A DNA stretch of 64,000 nt from Glaciecola sp965660625 (GCA_965660625.1 CBFIAR010000015.1:23778-87777), one strand, 5' to 3'; shown: positions 9,665 through 19,719, counted from the stretch's first letter. Numbers and translations: made by a program. The notes: generated by a model not told the origin, from the sequence alone.

Positions 9665-10471
9665 TCAAGCAGCCGTTGTATTCTCTGCACTAGATTGCAG
9701 CACTTTTGTCATGTCAGGTGCGCCACTATGAAAACGAAATTCGGTGCCATCAGGCAACTGTATAAGATCTGCCTCTACATCACCAAAAAATGCCACTCGC
9801 TGTGAAATATCCTTCCCGGCTATCGACGCTGCAAGTTCAAGGTAATCTTCAAAATGTCTTGCTTCACTGCGCAGTAACGAAACATAAAAGTCACCCAACT
9901 TTTTGTCAACGTGCGGCGCTAATTTTGCAAAACGCTCGCACGAGCGAGCTTCAATGTAAGCACCACAAATTAATTTATCGATAAGCGCGTCGGGCTCATG
10001 ATTTTTAACGTGTCGCAACATGCCTTTAGCATACCGACTTGAAGAAATATTCTCATATGCAATGTGATAGTGTTCCATCATCTCCAGTACTTGATAAAAA
10101 TGATGCAGTTCTTCTTTTATCAACAATACCATCTTATCAATGAGGTCTTGCCCATAAGCTGCGTTTTGTACTGGCATCATCGACTTCGTGAGCTTGTTTT
10201 GCTTAGCCAGACTGCGCCAGTCCCCTTGCATCCGATACGTGAAGTCTTCGTATGGTTTTAACCACTGTAAAAGCGCTTGCCCGCTTTCTTTATCGACCAC
10301 ATAACGTCGAATTAAAAACATCGCGCTCTGCGCCGCTTTCAGCTCACATACCAAATGGTCCAGTAAGACCACCGACAAATTCTCAGGTTTAATGGCTTCA
10401 TCAATCCATGTTTGTGGCGTTTCACAACGTAAAAATGCACTGACTGGGGCTAATAAATCATCAATTGTCAT
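9665..10471 (-). CDS. miaE: tRNA-(ms[2]io[6]A)-hydroxylase
   Basis: MiaE is a non-haem di-iron monooxygenase that hydroxylates ms2i6A37 in tRNAs. The frame is open upstream to 10624, but I place the start at the ATG at 10471. That gives 268 residues, near the 270 of the Salmonella enzyme, and avoids overlap with the efflux pump gene upstream. Ferritin-like iron ligands appear in DHLVCELKAAQ, KEELHHFYQVLE, GAYIEARSCERF and SEARHFEDYLELA. It lies 109 bases after the second RND gene on the same strand, and no terminator is visible between them. Confidence 0.92.
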   Translation of the reverse strand: MTIDDLLAPVSAFLRCETPQTWIDEAIKPENLSVVLLDHLVCELKAAQSAMFLIRRYVVDKESGQALLQWLKPYEDFTYRMQGDWRSLAKQNKLTKSMMPVQNAAYGQDLIDKMVLLIKEELHHFYQVLEMMEHYHIAYENISSSRYAKGMLRHVKNHEPDALIDKLICGAYIEARSCERFAKLAPHVDKKLGDFYVSLLRSEARHFEDYLELAASIAGKDISQRVAFFGDVEADLIQLPDGTEFRFHSGAPDMTKVLQSSAENTTAA

Positions 10472-10580
10472 GGCTGGCGTCTGCTTCTTATTTATCGCTA
10501 ATAAAGGCGTATTGTATATGAAGACAAACCCAGCGACCATTTTTTCATTGTAGAACTGTTTCACATGCGTGAATTTTTTA

Positions 10581-13500
10581 TCACACTGCTTTAATGACTT
10601 TAGAAACAACTTGCTTACTTTCATTGATCATTGCCACCGTCGCACGGCGCACTTTCAGCAACAGCAAATAAGCTAAAGGGACTAAGAACAAGCTGGTAAC
10701 TGTGCTGAACAACAGCCCCCCAATGATGGCTATCGCCATAGGCGTATAAGGAGGGCCATCGCCGCCCAGACTGACATCACCTAAAGCTAGTGGCAATAGG
10801 CCAAGCACGGTTGTCAATACGGTCATTAAAATCGGTCTAACGCGAGTTAAACATCCTTCGATTATAGCTTCGGGTACGCTCATGCCTAAGTTGGCTAAGT
10901 GATTTATTCTATCCACTAGTACTATGCCGTTGTTGACCACTATCCCCATTAAAATCAACATGCCTATCATTCCCATCACCGTCATCGCGGTACCTGTTAT
11001 AAAGAACGCCCAAAATACACCAGTAAATGAGAAGAAAAGAGAAGTAAGCACCGCGGTTGGTAGCATCAGGGATTCAAATAAGGCTGCCATCACGATATAT
11101 ATCATAATAATCGCGAGTATCATGTTGGTCAGCATTATTGATTCGTCCTCATCTTGACGCTGGAAACTCCCTTCTAATGACCAGCTATAGCCAGAAGGTA
11201 GCTCAATATTTTGCATAATTAGCTCAATGCGCTCGCGGGCTTCGTCTACCGTGACACCTTCCTCTAAGTTACCACCGATGCTCAGAGAGGTTTGACGTGA
11301 ACTACGCTGAATTTGAGATAACCGTGGCTCAACTTTCATCGTTGCCACCATGTCCAGCGTGACATTTTGATTCTCATCTCGAAAAATAGTCAAATTACGC
11401 AGCTTTTCCACCGAGGTTTGCAGCGCTTCGTCGAACATCAGTTTAATGCTCACCTCGCCTTCAGCTTCTCCTCTGAATGTGCGTAAATTGGTGCCACGCA
11501 GTGCTGTACTTACAATATTCGCAACGTCACTTGAACTTAAACCAAAGCGGAAGGCTTTTTCTCTATCTACGTTAAGCTGCAGCTCGAAATCTTGCCCATC
11601 CACATCTGTTTTTACGTCAGTTAAGCCTTCAACACTGTTCATTACAGGCACAATTTGATTGGCTAGTCGCAGCAGGTTCTCTGAGCTTTGACCAAATAAA
11701 GTCAGTCGAACACCGCCGCCAGAGCCTTGGTCCCACTGAAATGAAGGCTTCGCTCTTGCGAACAAGGGCAAGGTTTCTTTAATATCGTTTTTTAAGTCTT
11801 TTAGTTTTACCGGTAGATCGTCTTCTAAGGTAATCCCGGAAACAGCAAAACCAGCCGTGTAATAGCTATAAACTTGTTTAATATGAAATTTTTCTTGGTT
11901 CTCATATAAATAATCTTCCATTTTAGCTACTGACTTTTCGACTTCCTCTAAGCTATAATTTCCTTGAATATCATAATTTAACCAGATACGACCTTGATTA
12001 TCGTTGTTGTCGTCATCGCTTTTCAATAAGCTTATTGGAATCGCTGTACTTAGCAATATTACAAGAGCAATCGCTACCGTTCCTTTTTGATGTGCAATTG
12101 TCCAACGCAAAATACGTTCGTACATTGTTTTCAATTTCGACGTTTTTTGTTGTACCGGTTTCGGCTTTATTTTGAGCTTAGTTGTTAGCAAGGGAATGAG
12201 GGTTTGCGCGATCAATAGCGAGGCTACTAGGGAGATACAAATAGACACCGCAACATGCTCCAAGAACACCGTCAACTCGGCTTTTACGCCTACAATGTTT
12301 GGTAAAAAGACAATGACGGTGGTGGCTGTGCCAGCAATAACGGCTAAACTGACGAGGGATACGCCCTTTTTTGTCGCCTCAACGATGTCATCGGATTTTT
12401 CTCTTTCTTGGAAAATGCTTTCGGTGACTACCACTGCATTATCTACCAACATGCCAACGGCTAACATCAAGCCCATGAGCGACAGTATGTTCAGCGTATA
12501 ACCCATAAAATACATACAAGCTAGGGTGATACAAATAGCAAAAGGGACCGACAAGACTACTACTAGCGTGGTCGCCAAATTACGCAGAAACAAGTACAGC
12601 ACGATGATGGACAGTAAGCCACCCACCAAACCTGAATTTATCAAATCTTGCAAGGACTGAGTAACGCTCGTCGCTTCATCTTGCATAACAAAGACATTGA
12701 TACCACTGAACGCAGTGCTGTTTTTCGCGTTGTCAATTTCAGCCATCACTGCTGTCGACACTTCCACTAAATTCGCACCTGACTCTCTGAAAATATTCAA
12801 ACCAATCGCATGCGTTTTATCTAAATGACGCCCTTCCATTGCTTTTGGCGTTTCATAACTCACCTCGGCAATATCACTGAGTCGCACATTTCGCATGACA
12901 ATAATGTCGGCAATTTCTTCTTTACTCTGATACTCGCCGCTCGGATTAACCGTGATTTTTTGGTCGAGGTCAAAGAACTGCCCTGCGGTCATTGAGAAGT
13001 TAGCGTCGCGTAAAGTTTGAGTTAATGCCGCTACGTCAACATGCAGCGCTGCAACTCGGTCTGGGTCAAGACGAATGGATATTTGTTTCTTTTGTACGCC
13101 ATATAACTCGACTCTTGATACGCCCTTAACGCGCTCTATTGGCATCTTCAAATTGCGCTCTAACAAATCGTATGAATTTGAAATATCTCGGTCACTCGAC
13201 AGCCTTAATTGAAACACTGGCATATCTGCTAAATTGAATTTAAATACCATTACGCGCTCAACGTCAGCAGGCAGTAAATGACGAATCGCATCAATCTTTT
13301 CGCGAGCCTCTATGCTTTTTGCTTTTATGTTCGCGTCCCAATCAAAACGAATATTAATCTCTGCGCTATTCTCATTCGAAAAAGAGCGCAAACGTTTAAT
13401 GCCTGACATGGTCGCTAAAGCTTCCTCAACTGGTCGCGTGATCATTTTTTCAATTTCAGCGGGTGTTGCATCTTGATATGGCACTTGAATAAAAAGCTCT

Positions 13501-13652
13501 GGGAAGTCTATCCCAGGAAACTTCTCCAGTGGCAAATAACGACTTGCTCCCAAGCCCATAATGAGTAGCGAAATAAACACCATTGTAATAGTGACGGGAC
13601 GACGAATAGCGAAGGACGCAAGTACCGCGCCAACATGTGCAAACTTATCCAT
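10581..13652 (-). CDS. RND efflux inner-membrane pump, second of pair
   Basis: This is a proton-driven RND transporter of the AcrB/MdtBC/SwrC superfamily. The frame opens at 13736, but the ATG at 13652 is preceded by GAGGAG at 8 bases, giving 1023 residues, the family norm. TM1 starts in RRPVTITMVFISLLIMG. TM4 carries the proton-relay Asp in GLMLAVGMLVDNAVVV. The later conserved run MGMIGMLILMGIVVNNGIVL lies in the C-terminal membrane half. The start overlaps the end of the upstream pump gene by 8 bases, implying translational coupling. Substrate is not predictable. Confidence 0.94.
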   Translation of the reverse strand: MDKFAHVGAVLASFAIRRPVTITMVFISLLIMGLGASRYLPLEKFPGIDFPELFIQVPYQDATPAEIEKMITRPVEEALATMSGIKRLRSFSNENSAEINIRFDWDANIKAKSIEAREKIDAIRHLLPADVERVMVFKFNLADMPVFQLRLSSDRDISNSYDLLERNLKMPIERVKGVSRVELYGVQKKQISIRLDPDRVAALHVDVAALTQTLRDANFSMTAGQFFDLDQKITVNPSGEYQSKEEIADIIVMRNVRLSDIAEVSYETPKAMEGRHLDKTHAIGLNIFRESGANLVEVSTAVMAEIDNAKNSTAFSGINVFVMQDEATSVTQSLQDLINSGLVGGLLSIIVLYLFLRNLATTLVVVLSVPFAICITLACMYFMGYTLNILSLMGLMLAVGMLVDNAVVVTESIFQEREKSDDIVEATKKGVSLVSLAVIAGTATTVIVFLPNIVGVKAELTVFLEHVAVSICISLVASLLIAQTLIPLLTTKLKIKPKPVQQKTSKLKTMYERILRWTIAHQKGTVAIALVILLSTAIPISLLKSDDDNNDNQGRIWLNYDIQGNYSLEEVEKSVAKMEDYLYENQEKFHIKQVYSYYTAGFAVSGITLEDDLPVKLKDLKNDIKETLPLFARAKPSFQWDQGSGGGVRLTLFGQSSENLLRLANQIVPVMNSVEGLTDVKTDVDGQDFELQLNVDREKAFRFGLSSSDVANIVSTALRGTNLRTFRGEAEGEVSIKLMFDEALQTSVEKLRNLTIFRDENQNVTLDMVATMKVEPRLSQIQRSSRQTSLSIGGNLEEGVTVDEARERIELIMQNIELPSGYSWSLEGSFQRQDEDESIMLTNMILAIIMIYIVMAALFESLMLPTAVLTSLFFSFTGVFWAFFITGTAMTVMGMIGMLILMGIVVNNGIVLVDRINHLANLGMSVPEAIIEGCLTRVRPILMTVLTTVLGLLPLALGDVSLGGDGPPYTPMAIAIIGGLLFSTVTSLFLVPLAYLLLLKVRRATVAMINESKQVVSKVIKAV

Positions 13653-16600
13653 GACTAGGCTCCTCAGTGACTTCACCCGTTGACGAAGCGCGAGCATGAG
13701 CATTAAGGTCAATTGGAATAAACTGCTTGCGGTCAAACAAACTGTAGAGCACAGGAATAAGGAACAGTGTTAGCAAGGAAGCAAACAGTAATCCGAAGAT
13801 AACGGTTACAGCCATTGGGGTTCTAATTTCAGAACCTTCGCCCAAGCCAATTGCCATTGGCAGTAAGCCCAACACAGTGGTTAAGGTCGTCATCAAAATT
13901 GGGCGCAATCGACTTTGTGCAGCCTCTATTATCGCTGCACCTTTTTCAACGCCACTCTCACGTAACTGATTAATTCGATCAATCAACACAATCGCATTGT
14001 TGACGACAATCCCTGCTAACATGATTAAGCCAATAAATACCACAACGCTGACATTAGTTCCGGTAAGCACTAAGCCATAAATAGAACCCGCGCATGCCAT
14101 CGGTACCGTAAACAAAATTAAGAAGGGATGAAGGAATGATTCGAATTGTGAGGCCATCACGATGTACACCATAAATACCGCCAATGCTAACGCTAAGTAA
14201 AGCGATTCAAAGCTGGCCTTCATTTCTTCGCTCTGCCCCGCCACATTTGCTTGCAGACTCATTGGCAGCTGGATGTTGTCAATGGCTTGCTGGGCATCGA
14301 TAACGGCAGCGCCAAGGTCACCATAAGCCAGGTTAGCTGAAATTAAGACTACACGCTGTTGGTCAACACGACTGATTTCACTTGGTCCCACCGACATTTC
14401 AATTTCAGCAACCGCCAACAATGGAATGGCTGGCGAAGCCCCTGGATTGACAATAATTTGTCCGATATCAACAATTGAATTGCGCTGTTGCTCTTGATTT
14501 CGAACCAAAATATCAACTTTGCGGTCATCAACGCTAAATTTACTCGCAATCTCTCCGCCTACTTTAGCTGCAATCAAGCTTGATACATTCGGTGCATTTA
14601 AGCCCAATTGCGCTAACTTCGCATGGTCAAAATTAATTTTTAGCTCAGGGTTGCCTGCTTGCAAAGAACTTTTGATATCAGCAAATCGCGTATTCTTTCC
14701 TAGTTCATTAGTTAGCACGTCGCCATAACGCTTTAAATTAGCTAAGTCATAGCCAATAATTTCGATCTCTAGTGGCGTAGAAAAACTGAATAACTCAGGA
14801 GTACCGAACTTACTTTGCACACCCGCCTGATTTTTCAAGTAAGCGCGCATCGCTTCAATTACCAGCTGCTCTTGCTCAACGCTGGCATTATCCGCCAATA
14901 CCACGTTCAATTTCCCCCAGTTGTCGCCACCTTGAGCTGGTGAGGCGTTCATTAAACTGCCAGTACCCGCTAATGAATAAGTGCGTTCTACACCATCTTG
15001 CTGCTGCGTAAAAGTGGCCAACTCAGACAGTATTTTGTCGGTATTTTCAAGCCTTGAACCACTTGCCAGCGTAATTTCAACATTAAACTCACCTTGCGAC
15101 ATAGGTGGTATCAATTCGACACCCAGTCTTGGAATAAGCAGCATTGACAATAATGACACTGAAATAATGCAAGCAAAAACCACGAGACGCGCCTGCATTG
15201 CCCAATCCAACGATTTAAAATAGCTTGCAGACAATGAATCATATATTTTGTCAAATACCCAAAGAGCGGGTTTAAATAACCAACTCAAGCTAACACTCAT
15301 TACACGAAATAAGGAAACGAGCAAACCGACGATGAAAGCGGGTAAAAAATAGAAAATAGTTGTAAACAACCAGCGTAAAGGAGCTGCCGCATACCAGAAA
15401 AAGCCGGCGACTTTACCCGCGGGCTTTCCGGTCGTAGAACGTGGCCCTAGATCAAGTTCAGTTTGTTCTGCTGCAACGGTAACGTTAGATTTGTCACGCG
15501 CTGCCAACATAGGAATAAGCGTAAGGGCAACAATAAGCGATACGAGCAATGCAAACGTGACGGTCAAGGCCTGATCACTAAACAATTGACCTGCAATGCC
15601 TTCCACAAAAACCAGTGGAAAAAAGACTGCCATTGTGGTCAGGGTTGATGCAACAATTGCCATCGACACTTCTGACGTGCCTTTTGCGGCGGCTTCCAGC
15701 GCATTGACTTTATTTTTCTTATGGCGGTCTATATTTTCTAACACTACGATGCTGTTATCTACTAACAAACCAATTGCTAATGCAATACCGCCCAAGCTCA
15801 TAATATTTAAGCTGATGTCATAGCTATTCATTAGATTAAAGGTGGCAATAATAGAAACCGGAATAGAAATTGAAATAATGAGCGTAGCCCAAATATTTTT
15901 GAGGAAAAAATACAAGATAAACATCGCTAGCACACCACCGACAAGCGCAGCTGATTTGACCTCATCAATCGCACTAGAGATAAACTGTGATTGGTCGTAA
16001 ACCTCTTGCAGCTCATAGTTTTCAGGCAAACTAGCACGAACACGCTCTAAACGCTCAGTAACGGCATTAGCTACATTAACGGTGTTAGCATCGCCTTCTT
16101 TGTAAATTGCAATTTCAACGCCTTCAAAGCCGTTGAAACGTGTAATTGAATCGCGCTCTTTATATGAGTCTACCACCTCAGCCACATCTTTTAACTTGAT
16201 GAACCGGCCCTCTCGCGTGGCGATGTAAAGATTACGCATATCATCAAGGCTTTCAAACTGATTGATGGTACGCACCAGATATTCTTGCGAACCATCTTCT
16301 ATACGGCCGCCGGATGCATTCACATTTTCGTCTTTCAGACGTTGAATAATATCACTCAAGGAGATGTTAAGCTGACTGGCTCTCTGTTGGTCAATGAGTA
16401 CTTGTACCTCGTTTTCCAGACCACCGCCAATGCGCACAGATGCGACACCTTCGATTGACTCTAACTTGCGTTTTATTTCTTCTTCAGCGTAGGTTCGAAT
16501 ACGTTTAGTAGCATTAACATCCATGGCAACTGCGGTTGTGACCCGCGCATTTTCGGATGTTGGTTTAGCGTTTACTGCTCCTAAGCCGAAACGCATGACG

Positions 16601-17004
16601 GGATCAAGACTTGGGTTAAAGCGCAATAACAAGGGACGTTTTACATCTAGTGGTAAGAAAAGAACGTCTAGTTTTTCGCGAACTTCTAAACTGGCTAAGC
16701 CCATTTCTGTACCCCATTCGAACTCGAGCACAACGTCCGATTGTTCTGCTTTTGATGCAGAAACTACTTTGCGAACACCTTTCACGACACCGACCACTTC
16801 TTCGATAGGTTTGGTAACGAGTTGCTCCACTTCGCTTGGCGCGGCACCGATGTAATCCGTGCGGATAGTGAGAGTGGGATACGATAGTTCAGGTAATAAG
16901 TTAATGGATAAACGAGACAGCGACACAAAGCCAAACAGCAGTATAGCCAAAGTAAACATCCACACGGTGACCGGTCGCTTCACGGCAACATTAATTAAGT
17001 TCAT
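13645..17004 (-). CDS. RND efflux inner-membrane pump, first of pair, with enlarged central linker
   Basis: This 1119-residue RND transporter is about 80-100 residues longer than usual. TM1 starts in VKRPVTVWMFTLAILLFG. TM4 contains the proton-relay Asp416 in GLLVDNSIVVLE. The extra length lies mainly at about residues 502-600, between the N- and C-terminal membrane halves. It is a polar stretch followed by hydrophobic segments (FFWYAAAPLRWLFTTIFYFL and LLVSLFRVMSVSLSWLF). About 25 further extra residues fall near 145-170 in the porter domain. It follows the adaptor gene by 14 bases and overlaps the next pump by 8. Confidence 0.94.
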   Translation of the reverse strand: MNLINVAVKRPVTVWMFTLAILLFGFVSLSRLSINLLPELSYPTLTIRTDYIGAAPSEVEQLVTKPIEEVVGVVKGVRKVVSASKAEQSDVVLEFEWGTEMGLASLEVREKLDVLFLPLDVKRPLLLRFNPSLDPVMRFGLGAVNAKPTSENARVTTAVAMDVNATKRIRTYAEEEIKRKLESIEGVASVRIGGGLENEVQVLIDQQRASQLNISLSDIIQRLKDENVNASGGRIEDGSQEYLVRTINQFESLDDMRNLYIATREGRFIKLKDVAEVVDSYKERDSITRFNGFEGVEIAIYKEGDANTVNVANAVTERLERVRASLPENYELQEVYDQSQFISSAIDEVKSAALVGGVLAMFILYFFLKNIWATLIISISIPVSIIATFNLMNSYDISLNIMSLGGIALAIGLLVDNSIVVLENIDRHKKNKVNALEAAAKGTSEVSMAIVASTLTTMAVFFPLVFVEGIAGQLFSDQALTVTFALLVSLIVALTLIPMLAARDKSNVTVAAEQTELDLGPRSTTGKPAGKVAGFFWYAAAPLRWLFTTIFYFLPAFIVGLLVSLFRVMSVSLSWLFKPALWVFDKIYDSLSASYFKSLDWAMQARLVVFACIISVSLLSMLLIPRLGVELIPPMSQGEFNVEITLASGSRLENTDKILSELATFTQQQDGVERTYSLAGTGSLMNASPAQGGDNWGKLNVVLADNASVEQEQLVIEAMRAYLKNQAGVQSKFGTPELFSFSTPLEIEIIGYDLANLKRYGDVLTNELGKNTRFADIKSSLQAGNPELKINFDHAKLAQLGLNAPNVSSLIAAKVGGEIASKFSVDDRKVDILVRNQEQQRNSIVDIGQIIVNPGASPAIPLLAVAEIEMSVGPSEISRVDQQRVVLISANLAYGDLGAAVIDAQQAIDNIQLPMSLQANVAGQSEEMKASFESLYLALALAVFMVYIVMASQFESFLHPFLILFTVPMACAGSIYGLVLTGTNVSVVVFIGLIMLAGIVVNNAIVLIDRINQLRESGVEKGAAIIEAAQSRLRPILMTTLTTVLGLLPMAIGLGEGSEIRTPMAVTVIFGLLFASLLTLFLIPVLYSLFDRKQFIPIDLNAHARASSTGEVTEEPSHG

Positions 17005-17018
17005 GATATTTCCCTCAA

Positions 17019-18134
17019 TTAACCGTTAACGATGTCGACAACAGCATTGTCTTTGAGGTTTTGATGACCGGTGATAACAACTGTTTCGTCCCCCATCAAT
17101 CCTTCCGTCACCTCAATATAATTGCCTTCTTGATAACCTGTTTTAATTGCCACTTTTTTCGCAATACCCTGATCATCAACCACAAACACGTTAACTTTAT
17201 CATCCAAAGCCAGCATAGCCTTTCTTGGCAATAAGGTAGCATTTTCACGCGTATCGTAGTTTAGGCTTACCTGTGTGAACATTCCTGACATGAGTTTGTT
17301 GTCTTCGTTCGGTACTCGCAAGGTAACTTTGAACGTACCTGTTTTCGCGTCTATGACCGGACTAATTCGCTCAACAAAAGCGTTTATTGGTGTATCGTTT
17401 AACGCGTTAACCAGTAAGCGAGCTTTTTGATTTTTATGCACTTTTGATAACTCTTTTTCAGGTAAATACACAATACCATAGAGCTCTTTTTGTTGAACAA
17501 TGTGAAACATTCTTTCACGTTGGAAGGATTCAGTGAGATTACCTACTTTTGCATTTCGTTCAGCAATGTAGCCACTAATAGGTGCAACAATCGTGGCTTC
17601 TTTTAAATCTAATTTAGCAAGGGCGAGCGTAGCCTTTGCGGATTCATATTGTGCTGTAATTTTATCGTAAGTGTCGTCACTCACTAGCTTTTTGTCATAC
17701 ACTTTATTGATTTTCGACAACTCTTTTTCTATGCCAGTCATGTCTGCTTGGGCGCGTCGTAAATTGAGTTCATATCTTTCTGGTTCAAGCTTGGCCAACA
17801 CCTGCCCTTTTTCGACATAATCGCCTTCTTCAACCAGTATTTCCTCAATAATCCCTGATGCTCTGCCCACAACAAATGCTTCCTCTTTGGCCTCTAACAC
17901 AGCAGTAGTAGTGTAATTTGAAGAAATACTGCCGGTACGGACAGCGCTCACTTCAACAGGAATGGGAATAACTTTGACTGCCTCTTCCTTTGCAATATCA
18001 CCTTCTGTTTTGGTTGCTTCTGCTTGGCTACATCCGTTTAAAAAAAAGACGATACTGAGAAGGGAAGCGAGTGCTACTAGTTTGAATTTTTTGGTCATCA
18101 CTCTGTTTATAATGAGAGAAGTTGGGGCATTCAT
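17019..18134 (-). CDS. RND efflux periplasmic adaptor (membrane fusion lipoprotein)
   Basis: The adaptor links an RND pump to an outer-membrane channel. A lipoprotein signal ends at FLNGC. It is followed by the beta-barrel/lipoyl motif VEEGDYVEKGQVLAKLEPE, an alpha-hairpin, a second lipoyl half (ATIVAPISGYIAERNAKVGN) and a C-terminal barrel with GMFTQVSL. The chosen start at 18134 has AAGGA about 7 bases upstream. An alternative ATG at 18098 gives a tidier signal peptide (MTKKFKLVALAS) but a poorer ribosome site. It is the first gene of the operon with the two pumps; no TolC-type gene is present. Confidence 0.92.
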   Translation of the reverse strand: MNAPTSLIINRVMTKKFKLVALASLLSIVFFLNGCSQAEATKTEGDIAKEEAVKVIPIPVEVSAVRTGSISSNYTTTAVLEAKEEAFVVGRASGIIEEILVEEGDYVEKGQVLAKLEPERYELNLRRAQADMTGIEKELSKINKVYDKKLVSDDTYDKITAQYESAKATLALAKLDLKEATIVAPISGYIAERNAKVGNLTESFQRERMFHIVQQKELYGIVYLPEKELSKVHKNQKARLLVNALNDTPINAFVERISPVIDAKTGTFKVTLRVPNEDNKLMSGMFTQVSLNYDTRENATLLPRKAMLALDDKVNVFVVDDQGIAKKVAIKTGYQEGNYIEVTEGLMGDETVVITGHQNLKDNAVVDIVNG

Positions 18135-18534
18135 AGTCAGATCCTTGAGAGAACTTGTTATTCTAATTATTCATATACGCCAAAGTTTGCATCGACTGTG
18201 CCACTTATAAAAAACTTTTAAAATCAACAACTTAATAATAACTGGATTTAAAAAATAGGATTTTGACCACAAAATATGGCGAATTTTGCTAATACTTGGT
18301 TTAGTTTTACAAAAGGTGAAACATGAGTTTATAAAGTTAATACAAGCTAGGTCACGGTAGTCACTACAACCTAGGTCATGCTCGCGAAGGCGAGTACCTC
18401 CAACATTACACTGAAAACATCATACTGAAGCATTTATTAAGCTGGCCATTATGATTAGCAGTTACTGCCTGCGCAGTAAAGACGGTGGGAGTTTCAACAA
18501 TAGCAATTGTCGGGGACGATTCTTTTTTGTAACT
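18135..18534. other. Intergenic region upstream of the efflux operon
   Basis: These 400 bases contain no convincing gene. They hold the unidentified promoter of the efflux operon (minus strand), and a short repeat element: CTAGGTCA at 18347-18354 and again at 18371-18378, followed by the hairpin CTCGC-GAAG-GCGAG at 18381-18394. The rest, up to the acetyltransferase stop at 18535, shows nothing I can interpret. Confidence 0.6.
18347..18394. repeat. REP-like intergenic palindromic element
   Basis: Two copies of CTAGGTCA, 24 bases apart, precede the palindrome CTCGCGAAGGCGAG. The combination GTCATGCTCGCGAAGGCGAGTA is typical in style of dispersed extragenic palindromes in gammaproteobacteria. 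No second clear copy is present in this window, so its repeat status is inferred. Confidence 0.4.
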
Positions 18535-19095
18535 CTACAATATTTGTTTTATAAAAGCCGCGGGCACACCACCTACGACAGTGTTTGCTAAAACATTTTT
18601 GTTAACTACGGCGCCAGCTGCAATAACAGCATTATCGCCAATTGTCACTCCGGGTAGGATCTTCGCTCCCATCCCTACCCAAACTCCATTTCCAATGGTA
18701 ATTGGATGCGCGCTTTCAATGCCTTTTTTACGCTTGTCAGCATCAAAAGGGTGCGTCGCGGTTGATATTAACACGCCTGGCGCCAACATGACGTCGTCGC
18801 CAATGGTGACCGCCGCGCCATCAAGGATCACGCAGCCGTGATTAGCATAAAACTGCTTGCCCAAATGGATGTTATAGCCGTAGTCACAGTAAAAATGAGG
18901 CTCAATCCAAAAAGACTGAGTGCGACCAAATAGACCTTTGAGAAGCTTCATTCCTTGTTTATATGCAGTTGGTGGAAGTTGATTAAAGTGATGACACACA
19001 GTTTTAGCGCTCAGACGGTCTGCCTGCAACTGTTTATTACTGGGAAAATAAGCCTCTCCCGCTATCATCTTTTGCTTTTCTGTCATTTCAATCAT
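18535..19095 (-). CDS. Maltose/galactoside O-acetyltransferase-type hexapeptide enzyme
   Basis: This 186-residue protein belongs to the left-handed beta-helix sugar O-acetyltransferases (Maa/LacA group), which move acetyl from acetyl-CoA to a sugar hydroxyl. The N-terminal Maa domain begins with MTEKQKMIAGEAYFPSN. The hexapeptide coils run through about residues 70-180, with the catalytic His in STATHPFDADKR and acceptor/CoA-site motifs GNGVWVGMGAKILPGVTIG and GGVPAAFIK. The start could be 19095 or 19086. The physiological sugar is unknown and it looks monocistronic. Confidence 0.88.
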   Translation of the reverse strand: MIEMTEKQKMIAGEAYFPSNKQLQADRLSAKTVCHHFNQLPPTAYKQGMKLLKGLFGRTQSFWIEPHFYCDYGYNIHLGKQFYANHGCVILDGAAVTIGDDVMLAPGVLISTATHPFDADKRKKGIESAHPITIGNGVWVGMGAKILPGVTIGDNAVIAAGAVVNKNVLANTVVGGVPAAFIKQIL

Positions 19096-19150
19096 TTCGT
19101 TCTATCACTTTATTTTGAACCAAGCGGCACTTTTAGTTATCCACGCATTT

Positions 19151-19711
19151 TTAAAACTTAGGTTTATAGTCATACGATTCTACCGTGCCCGACTGATGAA
19201 AGTTATCGAGTTGTCTTTTTCTAGCAAACAAGCTGTTCACCATATTGTATGGCACCATTTCGATGGAGTTATTGAAATGCTCAACGCTGCGATTATAAAT
19301 CGTAATTGCTGCGGCTACATTTTCATTTTTATCGCTAATTTCGTCCATCAAGTCCTGAACAATCTTGGTAGAACCAAGTTCTGGATAGTTTTCTGCTGTT
19401 GCCTTGAATGAAGAGAACACCGCTTTCGATTTGGACTCAACGTTCGCCAATGCTTTTAGGTTGATGTCATCTTTGTCCAAAACAGAAATCGATTCTCTAA
19501 GTGCAGTCACCTTCTCGATAAAGTCACTTTCAAATTCTTTAAAATCGTCTGTTAACTCAGTTAGTTGTGGGATCATATCCTGCTTCAGCTTTTCATAAGT
19601 AATGACGTCGGACCAAGCACGTTTAGCTCTATTCAAATTGCCAACGATTTGGTTGTATAAAATGATAACAATGATAATGGCGACAGCGACAACGACTAGT
19701 AGAGTGAACAT
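19151..19711 (-). CDS. LemA family protein
   Basis: This 186-residue membrane-anchored protein has one N-terminal transmembrane helix (about residues 2-20) and the LemA coiled-helical domain, with YNQIVGNLNRAKRAWSDV, KAVFSSFKATAENYPEL and YNRSVEHFNNSIEMVPYN. LemA proteins have the N-terminus outside and a helical bundle in the cytosol; their function is still poorly defined. It lies 8 bases downstream of the DUF3137-like gene, so the two are almost certainly an operon. Confidence 0.9.
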   Translation of the reverse strand: MFTLLVVVAVAIIIVIILYNQIVGNLNRAKRAWSDVITYEKLKQDMIPQLTELTDDFKEFESDFIEKVTALRESISVLDKDDINLKALANVESKSKAVFSSFKATAENYPELGSTKIVQDLMDEISDKNENVAAAITIYNRSVEHFNNSIEMVPYNMVNSLFARKRQLDNFHQSGTVESYDYKPKF

Positions 19712-19719
19712 ATAAAATC

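Noticed and set aside
9665..10624. Longer miaE frame starting at 10624
   Set aside because: The extra 51 residues overlap the end of the RND pump gene and exceed the family length; the ATG at 10471 fits better.
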